Assembly: GCA_934045075.1 (NCBI GenBank)
Contig: OW203745.1
Coordinates: forward strand, 11,118,373-11,182,372
Reading direction: 5' to 3'
From: Yponomeuta sedellus
Lineage: Eukaryota; Arthropoda; Insecta; Lepidoptera; Yponomeutidae
DNA length: 64,000 nucleotides
The notes beneath the pieces are model-generated. The model saw only the letters and a list, made by a program, of their open reading frames with translations, searched no databases and was not told the DNA's origin. The translations under genes were made by a program, and so were the position numbers. How positions within the stretch are numbered: position 1 is the stretch's first letter; each line of letters begins with the position of its first letter. Below, piece after piece: positions 31,750 to 43,085 of the stretch.

Positions 31750-31972
31750 AACTGCAAAGTAGGTGGTCGGGGCTGTAAGTAATGCAATTTGCTTAAGTCA
31801 GATGTCACTGCCTGTACGTAATACAGAGAATATTGTAAAGAGGTTCGAAATTTCACTGATGCCGTGAGTCGCCCATTGGCTCAATTGGTAGAGCGCTGGT
31901 ACGGATAGCCAGAGGTTGCGGGTTCGAATCCCGGCATGGGTGAAATTTTTAGCCTCTAAATAGGTTTTTAAA
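31750..31972 (+). mobile_element. tRNA-derived SINE, family A, best copy
   Basis: Leader 31750-31865, then a tRNA-like head that folds as a whole cloverleaf: D stem GCTC/GAGC, anticodon stem CTGGT/GCCAG with 7-base loop ACGGATA, and a T arm with GGGTTCGAATCCC. The acceptor is GCCCATT against ATGGGT. Position 33 of the anticodon loop is C instead of the universal T, so this is not a working tRNA. The 3' end is TTTTTAGCCTCTAAATAGG. Confidence 0.85.
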
Positions 31973-32769
31973 ATAAAAACATGCTAAATGCAAGACGGAG
32001 GCGTTTCCAGTTGAGCCCATTTATGTCTACAAAGCTGGAAGTAGGTACGCCACTACGAAATAAGTACGTCATCGTCTAAAATCCTGAATAAAACATGTTA
32101 TTTATTTTATTTTATAAAGTGATGCCAGCAAGAGTTAAACAAAATTTACTTAGTAACAAAAAATAGATTTTAAAAAGCGACGTGCACTGTTACCCATAGG
32201 TAATAACAAAAAGCGTTATTAATAAGGTATAAAAAAAAATTGTATGAAGTGGCCAGTCCCAACTGCCATTAAATAAAAATTACTACAGTAATAATTTATG
32301 AAAATAAAACTAAGTGTGTAACAAGTTAAGTTCACCTTTTACAAGCGTTGCAAATAATATTCACATGGTAGATTTTCGTCATGAAACACACTTTTTGTCC
32401 TACGACTAAATTGTTTGTCCAATGAAGCGCTGTTTGATAAGCTTGATAAATTAATATAAATATATTTTTTTATACTGTAAACTTTTCTATATAGTACATC
32501 AGATTAGGTACTGACCGGAGTCTGCGTAGTGTGCTTTTATAGACCGCTGGGCAGCCATGTTCCATGTACCTACAATTGCGGATCATGAAAAAGGATTTAA
32601 TGTCAAGTTAATTTTAATATTTTTATATATTTCTTTTATACACGCCTACCTCAATGTTTGCCCTGCTCCTGTACTCCTTACGAGCTAGCTGTAGCTGGTA
32701 GAAAATGCAATTAGCAGTCCACCTTTATTGTATTAATAATAACTTACCTTGTGAAGACTAGAATTGAGA
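31973..32769. other. No recognised feature
   Basis: AT-rich. No coding, RNA or repeat signal apart from A/T runs. Confidence 0.35.
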
Positions 32770-33085
32770 AAGGAATGTTGCGTTGGTTTGGACATGTGGA
32801 GAGGATGAACAAAGAAAGATTAGCAAAACGTATATATTGCGAATGTGAGTGGAAGGGCTGGTAAGGGACGTCCCAGGCGGACATACATCGACCAAATAGG
32901 GGATGTATTAGCATAGAGGAAGATAAAAAGTACCCGGAACCGGCGTGCGTGCATGCAACGACTTATGAACGTTGATGAAGCGAAGGTGATCTGTCAGGAT
33001 CGTGGCAAATGGGAGTCCCTGGTCTCTGCCTACCCCTCTGGGATACCGGCGTGAGGTTATGTATGTATGTGTGTAATTTTCCTTC
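32770..33085 (+). pseudogene. LINE reverse transcriptase gene, 3' end
   Basis: Broken plus-strand frame with GMLRWFGHVERMNKERLAKR, then RPRRTYID-like and CQDRGKW-like words, and a 3' end CTCTGCCTACCCCTCTGGGA, CCGGCGTGAGGTTATGTATG with a GTAT tail. This is the C-terminal end of a second RTE-like LINE type, distinct from the one at 5136-5445. The 75-codon opposite-strand frame is a shadow. Confidence 0.75.
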
Positions 33086-34311
33086 AGCACAGAGCATATT
33101 TCGTACTGTAAACAAACGAAGCAATATTTAGACACTACAAACCGGTGACTACTTCAGAACAAACCGCGGTGCGAGCCAAGGAACACAAATGGAAAAATGG
33201 CTTCCGCGAGGCGGCATTAATTCCGTGAATAATTGCTTTTCCAACAGTGAGCGGAATGCTTTGGGGACATTAAGCTTTTGAAAAATAAAGAATTATTCGA
33301 TGCTACAAAGAATTTCCTCCCTCTTATCTTGGCTCTGTCTTAAATAACAACGGAAATGTGCTTCAACGTCAGCATGAACTTGATCCCTTTAACAATTTCG
33401 CACTTTTTTCGCACTTTTACATCTGTGCTTTCTTAAATTCATTCACCCACCTACTGACCCATGATCCAATTCTCACTTTATTAGCAAATAATTCGTATAC
33501 GACTTTGAGGCGTAGGTGTGACTTGAATTCTACATAAAAAGTAGAATAACAGCCAAAATCTGCATTCTAAAGGTCATGCTACCTTGTATTCGAATGAGAA
33601 AATAAATGTTGAATTGCTTGTCGAGTTGTCTCCTCTCTTTTTATGTGACATATGTCTCACCCTGGGAGCCGCACTTCATTAGAAAATAATTTGTATACGA
33701 CTTTAAGGCGTATGACTTGAATTGTACATAAAAAGTCGAACTATTCTAAACGCCGTGATTCGAATGGGAAAATAAATGTCTAATGACTGCCGAATTATCT
33801 GTGAATCATACGTTCCATTTAAATGATTGTAAATTTAAAGTTGGTTGAATTTTAAAACATTTACAATTTCACTTTTAAATTGATACATTTTGCGGCAAAA
33901 TATGAAATTTTGTGTTATTTTATTAACCAAAACAACTATTTAGGTATTAAATATACGGTATTAAAAGTTATAAGCACCTCACTCTCAAATCAAACTTAAC
34001 CTCTTCCTTCTTTGAAATTTCCAATCAAGAAACCAACGTCAATTGTCATTGAATGGTTTCAAATTTCAACAACTCAAAGCGATCAAAAAATTCTAGCAAA
34101 TTCACGTATAAGACTGTGATAATACAGGTTTTTATGCGACAAATCCTTCAAATGTTTTGTGTCTACGCTTTCAATTCGCATGGGCAAGAAGCGGCTCCCA
34201 GACCTCAGTCAGCACTTAGTGAGTAGGTACTTTGTCCACCATCTGTCGTCAGCCCACTAACAGCCCACCGCTGCCCACTGCTGGGTCCAGGCCTTCTCCC
34301 GTCGATCAATC
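33086..34311. other. Unassigned; local duplication
   Basis: AATAATTCGTATACGACTTTGAGGCGTA... (33485-33550) recurs as AATAATTTGTATACGACTTT... (33680-33745), a roughly 195-bp spaced direct duplication that includes TTGAATT-TACATAAAAAGT and AATGNGAAAATAAATGT. No coding signal. Confidence 0.45.
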
Positions 34312-34528
34312 GATATCAACCCTTGTATGTCCCCACTGCTGGGGCATGGGTCTCTTCCTGCATCGTAGGAAGGTTAAGCCATACTCCACCATGGGGGCCG
34401 AGTTTAGGTTGGTGGGGGATTCTAAGTCAGTGGCGGGTCTTACTGTGAGAAGTTATCAAGCTGCCTATAAGGGCTCTGACATGGCTTAACGACTGCCATT
34501 ACATGACAGCCTGCACCAATGGCTTAAC
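34312..34528 (-). mobile_element. 5S-derived SINE, 3' two-thirds
   Basis: Minus-strand copy with GATATCAACCCTTGTATGTC, CCCCACTGCTGGGGCATGGG, TACTCCACCATGGGGGCC and CGACTGCCATTACATGACAG; the 5S head is missing. The 85-codon plus frame 34232-34489 is SINE sequence. Confidence 0.85.
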
Positions 34529-34660
34529 GCCTTCTCCCATAAATGCCCTCTATCACGGTCCCTTGCCGGACACATCCACGGACCTTCCGCCGACTCAACA
34601 ATATCGTCCGACTACTGTATGTAGTTTGGCCAACTAATAGCTATTACATTACAGTATTAT

Positions 34661-34820
34661 AAAAAAACCTATTTATAGGCGAAAAATTCCACCCATGCCG
34701 TTATTCGAACCCGCGACCTCTGGCTATCCGTGCCAGCGCTCTTTCCAACTGAGCTAATAGGTGACTCACCGGCATCAGTGAAATTTCGAACCTCTTTACA
34801 ATAATTCTCTGTGTTATTAG
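34661..34820 (-). mobile_element. tRNA-derived SINE, family A
   Basis: Minus strand: leader, A box (AGCTCAGTTGGAAAGAGCGC), B box GGGTTCGAATAACGG (mutated), 3' end. Followed at 34821-34875 by the family 3' end and tail in plus orientation. Confidence 0.8.
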
Positions 34821-34875
34821 GTCTAAATAGGTTTAAAAATTGTCCTTAGCACGGGTTAGTGCATTAAAAAATAAT
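34821..34875 (+). repeat. Inverted SINE A tail
   Basis: GTCTAAATAGGTTTAAAAAT and TGTCCTTAGCACGGGTTAGT, the plus-strand family 3' end, attached to the 5' side of the minus-strand copy. Confidence 0.7.
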
Positions 34876-35079
34876 ATAATACATTACAGTAGTTTAACAG
34901 TTTGTTACTGTATAAGAATCGGAAGTTAACACGTTAGAATAAGCGAGAAAAAGAAAATCTTTCACGATAAAGGTTTCATTTTACAAGATTTCCTTCAGCT
35001 AAATATTGGATATTAGGGTGCATGAAAGAAGCCTCCCTGAATGACGTACTCGACGAGCCCGTACGTCTGGTGCAATCTA

Positions 35080-35458
35080 AGTGCTTAGTGCGAGTTTGAC
35101 AGATCCAATCGAATAACTTTACCACCGCGTTAATCGAGCATTGAGTAGTCAGAGTGCTTAGTGCAAGTTTTTTAACTACTCGATCGCGTTTAACGTAAAC
35201 TCATATTTCTATGGCATCGAGGAAGCGCCACCTAGCGACAAGTATGGAAATTTAAATTTCTGAGTGCGAGTTGTAATGGTTTACGTTGAGAAGTGAACAC
35301 GTTTACCAGCCAAAACACGAATAAACGCGAGTGCGAGTTGTACTGTGACAGCGTTTTGCCAGTTCGAACGGTTAACTTACTCATACTCACTACTCAATGC
35401 TCGATTAACGCGGTAGTAAAGTTATTCGATTGGATCTGTCAAACTCGCACTAAGCACT
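35080..35458. mobile_element. MITE with 70-bp terminal inverted repeats
   Basis: Arms 35080-35149 and 35389-35458 are reverse complements over 70 bp with one mismatch (ACCACCGCG versus ACTACCGCG). The ends read AGTGCTTAGTGCGAGTTTGA. The AGTGCTTAGTGCAAGTTTT word recurs just inside the left arm, giving a subterminal direct repeat. 379 bp, no coding. The target duplication is not clear. The 63-codon frame crossing it is not a gene. Confidence 0.85.
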
Positions 35459-35550
35459 CTGGGCAACAATCAGCGAATTCCTAACAGTGATTGGCAAATC
35501 CTTTCGCCGCTAAGGCTTGCCATCGATACGGTAAGAAGATGCTCAATATT

Positions 35551-35670
35551 CTTCTTCTTCTTCAGGCTATATTGGTCCACTGCTGGACATAGCCCTCCCC
35601 TAATGAGCGCCAAAGCGTCCTGTCTTCAGCTTGCCGCATCCAGCATCTGCCTGCAGTTTTTCGCAGATCT
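35551..35670 (-). mobile_element. RTE-type LINE 3' end
   Basis: TTCTTCTTCTTCAGGCTATA, CCACTGCTGGACATAGCCCT and CCCCTAATGAGCGCC, then words for the C-terminal LINE residues (GCATCCAGCATCTGCCTGCA). Reverse of 5330-5445, with a (GAA)n tail on the minus strand. Confidence 0.7.
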
Positions 35671-35952
35671 CAATATGATTCAGAACAAATCTTTCAATAG
35701 ATACTTCTTAGAATCCTCGATTCAAGAAAACAAGGCATTATCCGTGGTTAAAACCGCACAATGTAAACGTTCCCAACCAGCCTTCCGCGTCCCATGATCG
35801 CTGTAAGAGCCTCGATCGCGCATCATTACACACAAAACGCGTCTCCCGTGGGGCGTCTTCAAATGAAAACAATTTGTTCCACAGTCAGCTTCGAGACGTA
35901 TTTAGTGCCCAGTAAGATGACTGGTTACAAAAGGATATTGGTAGAAAAGAGA

Positions 35953-36101
35953 CCGCTTTCATAGGACTACAATTCATGATTTACTATGACATTTGATGTA
36001 CGTTGCACTAACACGTTGCACAGATTAAGAAAACTGACGCTGTCACGCAATGTACCTCGATTTGTCGTACTAAACGAATTGCAGTTTTATGAAACTCGGC
36101 C
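35953..36101. mobile_element. MITE, about 150 bp
   Basis: Ends CCGCTTTCATAGGACTACAA and TTGCAGTTTTATGAAACTCG are imperfect inverses. Same family as 28486-28645. Confidence 0.55.
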
Positions 36102-36717
36102 ACAGGGCCGTCTTTGTTGGAGTACAGACTCCAAAGAATAAAAAAGTATGCATGTGTTTCGCTTTTCTACATAGGCAAAATCGAACGAGCTATAGTAGCG
36201 ATAAATTCACTATACATTGTAATACCTAGCACTATACAGTGTAACACCTAGCTAGCACATTATGAATGCCATACGTCAGAATATTTAATATTACGAACTC
36301 TATGTTACTATATGTTATTATTGCCTACTCTTTATTACATATTTGTAATTATTATCTAAATTATGTTTAGCTGTTTTATATACTTTCTTCTCAAAAAAAT
36401 ATCATCAGTCAACTGACTGTCCCTTCATGTTTTACGCGTGGGCTATTACGAAATCGTTCCCTTGATTTCGTCTCCTCTATTCGAGGTTTAAGAGATTTAA
36501 ACGAACAATTTGGAGTTCGACGCGACTGAAGTTATTGCGAGGCTCACAAGTACTTTGAGTGGAAAATCTCCGGGCTTTTGTTTCAAATAATTTCGGTTCA
36601 ATTGTACAGCGTTTTACGCCAAAATTTCAAAGAGGTATTGTGGACATGGATAACGCAAAGTTCGTTTATCACCGCTAGATGGAAATATAAAAATACTAGC
36701 TGTCCCGACGAACTTCG
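36102..36717. other. No recognised feature
   Basis: AT-rich. No coding or RNA signal. CGAACTTCGTACCGCC at 36708-36723 begins the dispersed repeat that follows. Confidence 0.3.
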
Positions 36718-36733
36718 TACCGCCACAGAATCA

Positions 36734-36862
36734 TTTAGAGGCTAAAAATTCCACCCATGCCGGTACTGGAACCCGCGACTTCTGGCTATCCGTGCCAGCG
36801 CTCTTTCCAACTGAGCTAATGGGCGACTCACCGGCATCAGTGAAATTTCAAACCTCTTTACA
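36734..36862 (-). mobile_element. tRNA-derived SINE, family A
   Basis: Minus-strand copy with 3' end, tRNA-like head (AGCTCAGTTGGAAAGAGCGC; B box GGGTTCCAGTACC, mutated) and the start of the leader. A plus-strand piece follows at once. Confidence 0.8.
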
Positions 36863-36950
36863 CTCCCGGCATGCGAATCCCGGCATAGGCGGAATTTTTA
36901 GCCTCTAAATAGGTTTTAAAAATTGTCCTTAGTGCATTAAAAATAAAAAT
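36863..36950 (+). mobile_element. SINE A fragment, inverted partner
   Basis: CCCGGCATGCGAATCCCGGC is the T arm of the head, with GGAATTTTTAGCCTCTAAAT and the tail TTGTCCTTAGTGCATTAAAA. Attached to the 5' side of the minus-strand copy, as at 378-431. Confidence 0.7.
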
Positions 36951-37150
36951 AGTATAATTATACAATTCTTGTTAGAAAGCTTGAAGAAAATTTACGGTAA
37001 CAATGAAATTCTATTCCACGAGAACACATTACGGGATATCAAGTATCATGTCTCAATTCATATTTTTTGCGCCAAATTTCATGTAAATCCGTTGATTCGT
37101 ATTTTATACGTGATTTCCTATCACAGACCCGATAGACATAGACATAATTT

Positions 37151-37467
37151 ATTGGTAATATTCATTACAAGTCAAGACTCCGAACATAATAAAGATCCAA
37201 TTTAGAAATAAGAATCAAATTAACAAATGTCAAAAAGAAAATATTTAATGTCAATATCATAATTATGCAATCTATCAGGTCAATCAATTATAGGCAAAAT
37301 AATAATACATATATTGAGTAATTTACCTAATTATTATGGTAAATTCTGCTAAATAAGTGTTAAAAAGCTACGATATTACGATAAACACTCACATTGAATT
37401 TTACTTACTTAAGATTCAATAACACACGTTGTCACATTAGAAATGATTACAAAAATAACATAACACC
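37151..37467. other. No recognised feature
   Basis: Very AT-rich with repeated ATAATAAT-like words. No feature. Confidence 0.3.
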
Positions 37468-37648
37468 GATATCAACCCTTGCATATCCCTACTGCTGAGG
37501 AACGGGTCTTTTTGTACATCGCAGGAAGATTAGTCATGCAGGCTAAGTCCGGGTGGTGGACGATTGTAAGACAGTGGCGGGCCTTACTGTCAGCAGTTAT
37601 TGCGGCCTATAAGGCCTTTGACATGGCTTAGCGACTGCTGGTACCAAC
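37468..37648 (-). mobile_element. 5S-derived SINE, 3' half
   Basis: GATATCAACCCTTGCATATC, a degraded CACTGCTGAGGAACGGG block, TGTAAGACAGTGGCGGGCC and CGACTGCTGGTACCAAC; head missing. Confidence 0.75.
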
Positions 37649-38063
37649 GCAGGCAAAGGCAGGAAAAAAAACATAAACCAGATTATATCCATCAAAAGCT
37701 TTGTTATAAATTAATACAAATAATAAAAACGTACAAAAAAAAACATATTGAGACTATGTTCACAATCACATTCACATTTGAATCAATTCACATTCACAAT
37801 CAAAGATACCTGTCAAGTATTCTCCCTTACAACTACATAACTCCTATTTGACCCACACACGCTATTCATCGTCGATCTAAAAGGCCGTCGGGCGGTAAAA
37901 GGAAAAATTCACCCGTCCTCCACACTACAATGCCCTTTTCGGTGCCGATCTAATTGTGCTTAAAGCCATATCGAACAGAGAGAGGATGGGATCAGCACCT
38001 ATACAGGGCATCCCACGGCTATGCCACATGTAGGTGCCATGAAAGTGCCATGAATATTTTAGA

Positions 38064-38187
38064 AATAGATAGATAGATAGGAAGGTAGGTAGGTAGGTAG
38101 GTAGGTAGGTAGGTAGGTAGGTAGGTAGGAAGGTAGGTAGGTAGGTAGGTAGGTAGGTAGGTAGATAGATAGATAGATAGATAGATA
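38064..38187 (+). repeat. Compound tetranucleotide microsatellite (TAGA)(TAGG)(TAGA)
   Basis: A TAGG core of about 95 bp with two GGAAGG interruptions, flanked on both sides by TAGA units. It directly touches the truncated 3' edge of the SINE at 38188. Confidence 0.9.
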
Positions 38188-38424
38188 GGAGGATTGTAAG
38201 ACAGTGGCGAGCCTTACAGTCAGAAGTTATCAAGCCGCCCATAAGGCCTCTGACATGGCTTAACGACTGCCATTACATGACAGCCGGCACCAATGGCTTA
38301 ACGTGCCTTGCAAAGCATGGAAGTGCTCAGAAAAAATGCCATCCTGCTCCTCACCGCGCCTGTTGTTGCTTAACTCAAGTGATTCATTCCAATCACTCGG
38401 TTTGGCTAGGCTACGAGCGCTTCG
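38188..38424 (-). mobile_element. 5S-derived SINE, 3' end lost
   Basis: Minus-strand copy from the 5' end (GAAGCGCTCGTAGCCTAGCC) with 5S-like AGTTAAGCAACAACAGGCGC to TACAATCCTCC, where the microsatellite begins. Box C is reduced. Confidence 0.8.
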
Positions 38425-38603
38425 TATGTAGAATACTAAATATTATTGTCATAAATGTATAAACATAGATACTTTACACTTTATTGCACACGTAAATATC
38501 ACGTAGCTTATTTCATTAGAAATCTCTTTTAGCCAACCCTTGATGTGGTGATACGGACATTATAAACAAGAAGGGCAAAGTGTATGTTATAAGGCCGTTA
38601 TAC

Positions 38604-39169
38604 CTACGCACGGTGGCCAATTAACAGGTTTTAGAACGCAAAAAGTATAAAAATCACTTGGCAGATAGCGCCATTTAGTTCTAGTTTTTGTAAGTATTAT
38701 TAGTTTATCTGTAATTGGGGATAGTCTAATAATTTAAAGTGTAGTAATCAGGCAAATACTGACGCTTAACGGCGCTGACTGGCATGAACTTGATTTTGTG
38801 TCTCATTTGCACGTTGTAACTTGTTACGGATGACAATTGTGTTTTCATTTGTATAAATCTCTTTAGCGGAGCATTATCAACTGCATATCAGCTATGAATA
38901 TCACCGAAAGAATTAGTAAGTATGTTATTGAAAACTGCAGATTATGTACATATACAGTTTTTGTATTATTTTGACTTAATATAGTAAAATAAAAAAAGTT
39001 TCATGTTGTATCACGAGATGTTCAGTGTAGAGCAATAGCGTAGTATGTTAACTAACAATTTATAGTGTTATTTTTGCTTCCTTCGACTACTTTTTACAAA
39101 AGACTTTTTGCCTAGCTTTACAACAGACATTTTGCCTTCTAAAAACTGATAATTGACCACCGTGCTACG
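38604..39169. mobile_element. Transib-type non-autonomous transposon, 556 bp
   Basis: The ends are CACGGTGGCCAATTAACAG and, on the other side, CACGGTGGTCAATTATCAG (reverse complement); the inverted repeat runs 35 bp with four mismatches. The element spans 38609-39164 and is flanked by perfect 5-bp direct repeats CTACG (38604-38608 and 39165-39169). The CACGGTG terminus and 5-bp target duplication fit the Transib superfamily, whose termini resemble the CACAGTG heptamer of RAG recombination signals (established knowledge). No transposase is encoded, so it would depend on a copy elsewhere. Confidence 0.75.
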
Positions 39170-41436
39170 TGACGTCAATGAAGGCTCGTGGAGATAGTGG
39201 CGCAATACCGCCGGTGCCCCCAATTCAAAAACCCTAGAATATGCATAATATGTAAGCGCAGACTTTCGATACTCGTGTTCCTAGCATCGGACGCATTCCA
39301 AATTGTACGAATAATTTAAAGTATTTCTTTTATGTAAAAAAACAGTAATATAGTAGCACTGCACGTTCCTACGACTTTTCTTCATCTCCACAATAGCCAC
39401 CCACTATAATTGGTACAATAATAATTGTTCTATTAATACTAATCTAACATAAACAATCAAACGTGCTATAAATATAACATGCATGCATCTATGTGTATTA
39501 AAATTTGCCAATTAAAAACGATGGCTCCGAACTCAGTCTCCATTTAACACTGGCGACTTGCGAATCAATCAATGCTGCAAAAAAACAAACACGGGAGACA
39601 GACTACAATAAATAACATTCGATAGGTATGAAATTCAAATTTCGAACCGAAATCGGCGCATTCCCCGTTTATCCTAAAATGACAGCCTAAAAGAATAATA
39701 TTTTCGGACAAGCGTAGTATAGTTTAAAGTCACGTCCTTACCAGAAGTTAAATCGTAAGATAGGTACCTAACACAAAAGTACGCAATCCCCTAATGTGTT
39801 AAAATAATTGATAGGCAAAATTGCAAAATAAAGCTTCTATTGTACCGTGACGTCTTTGTAGTTTAGAGCATATTCCGACGATAGTGACGATACATTGAGC
39901 CCACTGGACTGTGTAATTGTCAATCAGACGTACTAAAGCACTGCTCCCTCTCCTCCAAGATACGCTACTTCTTACTGTCCTTGGCCATTCTCATCCAATC
40001 GCTACCAGCAATGCGTTTTATTTACTGAATTTCATAGAATCAGTTTCCGTGATTCTTTACTTCGGTAATGCATGAAAAAGAGATAAATGAAGACAATTTA
40101 CCCCTTTCTGGGTTACATATCACCGGCTAGCTAGAAAAAAATACTATCAAGTACTAAGCTAGCCTATGTTCATTTTTTTTTAGTGCAATAAAGAATTTTC
40201 ATTCATTCAATTTCAACAAGGAACCCTTACAGTTTTTCTATGTCCGTCTTTACAACTATCTGTCTGTCCGCGGCTCATCACAAATACGACAATTACTTGG
40301 CAGCAGAAATTTAGCATCGATGTATATAATAATTGCGCCGACGAAAGGGTAGGATAATATCATTAAAAAAAATTAGGTTTGTTCCGTCACCTAAATATCA
40401 AATACATTTTTATTTCTTACTTGCATCATATTGTGGTATCGTTAGATTAGTCGCAAAAAAAATCATGAATGTATAAAAACCATTTTTCTACTTAAGAAGC
40501 TATATGCAAAATATTAAGCTTTAAAAAGCATTTATTTCGGTATAGGAGGAAGACCAAACGGTGGATTATAGAAACGAGAAAACAATTAATTCAATTGCAC
40601 ATACAATGAACTTAAAAGGTAAACTATCACGGCTAAGAAAGCTTCTCAAATTAACGAGCAATACGCGACCAACGTAAAAAAGGAAAAAAATCGTAAAAAT
40701 TCCCTTAAAATATACTTTGTTGAAGTAGTGCGCGTGGCCTGACACACTGTTGGACAGTTTTTTTAAGCACATTTTAATTGGTGAAGAAATCGGAGCACCG
40801 GGGAATAGGCCGAAAAAAATGGCTACAAATTCGCTCCGCCTCACTGGAGCGTTCATTTTAATTGGAGCACTTAGGCCACCCTATTAATTTGTCGCGGAAT
40901 TCAATTACAAAATATATTCGACGTTCCTTTTGACACTGGGGTGACTTATAATATGATTTCAGCAGTTCGGAAACGCTCCCTACAGATTGCACGCATTCTG
41001 AACTGAATGAATTGAATGGTTAGACTGAAATATTAGGGTACCGTACTCAAAGGGCGTAAGTAGGACCATATTGTACTATATTATACCTATGACGTTTATC
41101 TAGTAATGTGTGAGGAAGGTTTTCTCGTGCGTCAATGTGTCGAGAACTTAAAATTGTACAGTATCTTCATTTATTTCAAACGCCAATCATGTTGACTAAC
41201 AATAGCTAAATGGTTCATTGCCACGCACTCTAGAAATCTGTATAGGAATTACTGAAACGTATTGCCTTATTGTCATGGATTGCGCATTAGTTACAATTTA
41301 ATTATAGGTGTTTGATATATTTTGGCGGTTGCGAACGATAAAAGCCAATAATTGGAGTTTTGATTTGAAATATAAGTACATACCTAACTAAATACCTTTT
41401 AAAACCACTTTAAGCTAGGATAAAGTGTTCTATGGT
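39170..41436. other. Largely unassigned
   Basis: The longest stretch without a recognised element except 40165-40205, where GTGCAATAAAGAATTTTCATTC and ATTCATT repeats look like the 3' end of a 5'-truncated LINE. A 96-codon minus frame at 40566-40856 has a hydrophobic middle but no known motif, and I do not call it. This may be unique intergenic or intronic host DNA. Confidence 0.35.
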
Positions 41437-41530
41437 GACCGGGCATGGCAAAGCGGTGGTGGCCCTGTGGGTAGAACAATGGACTCGGAAACAAGAGAAC
41501 AAGGTTCCAGTCTCATTGTGGGCATGTACT
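41437..41530 (+). mobile_element. SINE family D, head only
   Basis: GGTGGTGGCCCTGTGGGTAG (A-box region) and AAGGTTCCAGTCTCATTGTG (B box, degraded) then GGGCATGTACTT. Body absent. Confidence 0.55.
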
Positions 41531-41740
41531 TATAAGCAGAGTTTGCATGTTTGGCAGAAAAAGGGTACTTATATCTGCTTTACAGAACTAAGGCTTCACA
41601 CGCCTTAATATGATTTTTCACCGCGCATTTTTTTCCGTACAAATCTGTGATGTAATGGAAAATGTATGAAGGCGTACGTACTTGCGTAAAAAAAATTTAA
41701 AATCCGCCAAAACAAAATCGCGGCATTAACATGCGGTAAG

Positions 41741-41820
41741 TTGAAAATTACAGCCGAGGCGATATTACCAGCCCGAGCCATCGGCGAGGGCTATAAGGAA
41801 GCAGAGGCTGTAATTTTCAA
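41741..41820. repeat. Hairpin-forming short repeat
   Basis: TTGAAAATTACAGCC (41741-41755) is exactly inverted at 41806-41820. Inside, GCCCGAGCC and GGCGAGGGC extend the fold. It could be a tiny MITE or the core of one. Confidence 0.55.
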
Positions 41821-42488
41821 AGTAATAATATAAATAAATAATCAAAGTAGTAATTTTCGCACGTATGTCATACGATGTTGTATAACATATTTACGAGGAA
41901 ATTAATAAAACTCTGACTTTCTTATCATCACTACTTGACGACATTTTCAAATAAAAACAATACATCGAAAAGAAAAAGCGCGCGGATTTATTTTTACTTG
42001 TCCACAAATAAGCGATGCGCGCGCATCAACTTTTTTTTTAGGCAAAGGTACAAAAACAGCCAGTATTACTAATAAAGTAAATTAATATTTTTGTGTTTTT
42101 GTTACAGATAAATGGTTGTTATTTATTGTCAAAATTATTTAAATTAAAGAATGAAATGTTTATTTGTTATATTTTATTTCCCAAAGTTAATTTTAATCAC
42201 AAAATATTGACCAAATTCTTGACATAAAACCTCTTTGCTGAGATTTTTAAAAGTATCGTTCATTTTTAGACGGAGTATCTTAAAACTTTATTAAAAAAAA
42301 AAACACGTGCCTTTTACATTACATTATCGCACAAGTACGTAATGAGATACATTACGATATTGAAATAGGTGTAATTACAACCACTTTACGAGCAAATATG
42401 TTATAAAAAATCTTTCGGCACTAACAATATTTTAAACGACTAATTCGATTGTGCCATATACTGTGATTTGGGTGAGAGAATCATCTCT
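41821..42488. other. No recognised feature
   Basis: AT-rich, no coding or RNA signal. Confidence 0.3.
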
Positions 42489-42850
42489 AAGCGCTCGTGG
42501 CCTAGTCGAACCGAGTGATTGGAATCAATCACTTGGGTTAAGCAACAACAGGCGCGGTCAGGTACAGGATGGGTGAGCGTCCCGTGACTATCGCTAGTGG
42601 CATTTTTCCGAGCGCTTCCGTGCTTCGCAAGGCACGTTAAGCCGTTGGTGCCGGCTGTCATATAATGGCAGTCGTTAAGCCATGTCATAGGCCTTATGGG
42701 CGGCTTGATAACTTCTGACAGAAAGGCCCGCCACTGTATTACAATACTCCACCAACCCGGACTTGGCCCCCGTGGTGGAGTATGGCCTAACCCTCCTGCG
42801 ATGCAGGAAGAGACCCGTGCTCTAGCAGTGGGGGCATACAAGGGTTGATA
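42489..42850 (+). mobile_element. 5S-rRNA-derived SINE, complete
   Basis: Full-length, about 362 bp: GGGTTAAGCAACAACAGGCG, CGGTCAGGTAC, GGATGGGTGAGCGTCCC, body and 3' end with GGTTGATAAC. The 133-codon opposite-strand frame is SINE sequence. Confidence 0.9.
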
Positions 42851-42939
42851 ACGAACTTATTATGGGTAAATGCTCCTGTGAGATTTAAGGAAAAGGAGAG
42901 CAATCTGAAAGCTAACTTTAATTTAACAACAGCTTCAAC

Positions 42940-43085
42940 CAAGGCACACTTACCGAGTGGTATTGCTTCTATTTCTTTGCAAATGTACTTAACTTAGAAA
43001 ACAAAGTGAAAATTAGTACAAGCCAGGATTTGAAACCACGACCTCTCGAATATGAAGCCAGCGTTCTACTGCTTCTCTACCAGAA
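42940..43085 (-). mobile_element. SINE family D, degraded
   Basis: Contains GAGTGGTATTGCTTCTATTT, GCAAATGTACTTAACTTAG and a tRNA-like head with B box GGTTTCAAATCC on the minus strand, matching 22140-22305 at a lower identity. Confidence 0.55.

Larger units (their letters stand above)
36700..37150 (+). repeat. Dispersed insect repeat interrupted by SINE A
   Basis: TAGCTGTCCCGACGAACTTC at the left, and AAATTTCATGTAAATCCGTT with ACAGACCCGATAGACATAG at the right. These are phrases of a repeat very common in insect genomes. SINE A (36734-36950) splits it. Class uncertain. Confidence 0.4.

Noticed and set aside
31866..31942. A tRNA gene
   Set aside because: The sequence folds as a cloverleaf, but it is part of SINE family A, has C at anticodon-loop position 33, and a G-U plus a mismatch in the acceptor and T stems.
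40566..40856. 96-codon hydrophobic minus frame
   Set aside because: No recognisable motif, no supporting splice sites, and it is isolated in AT-rich DNA.
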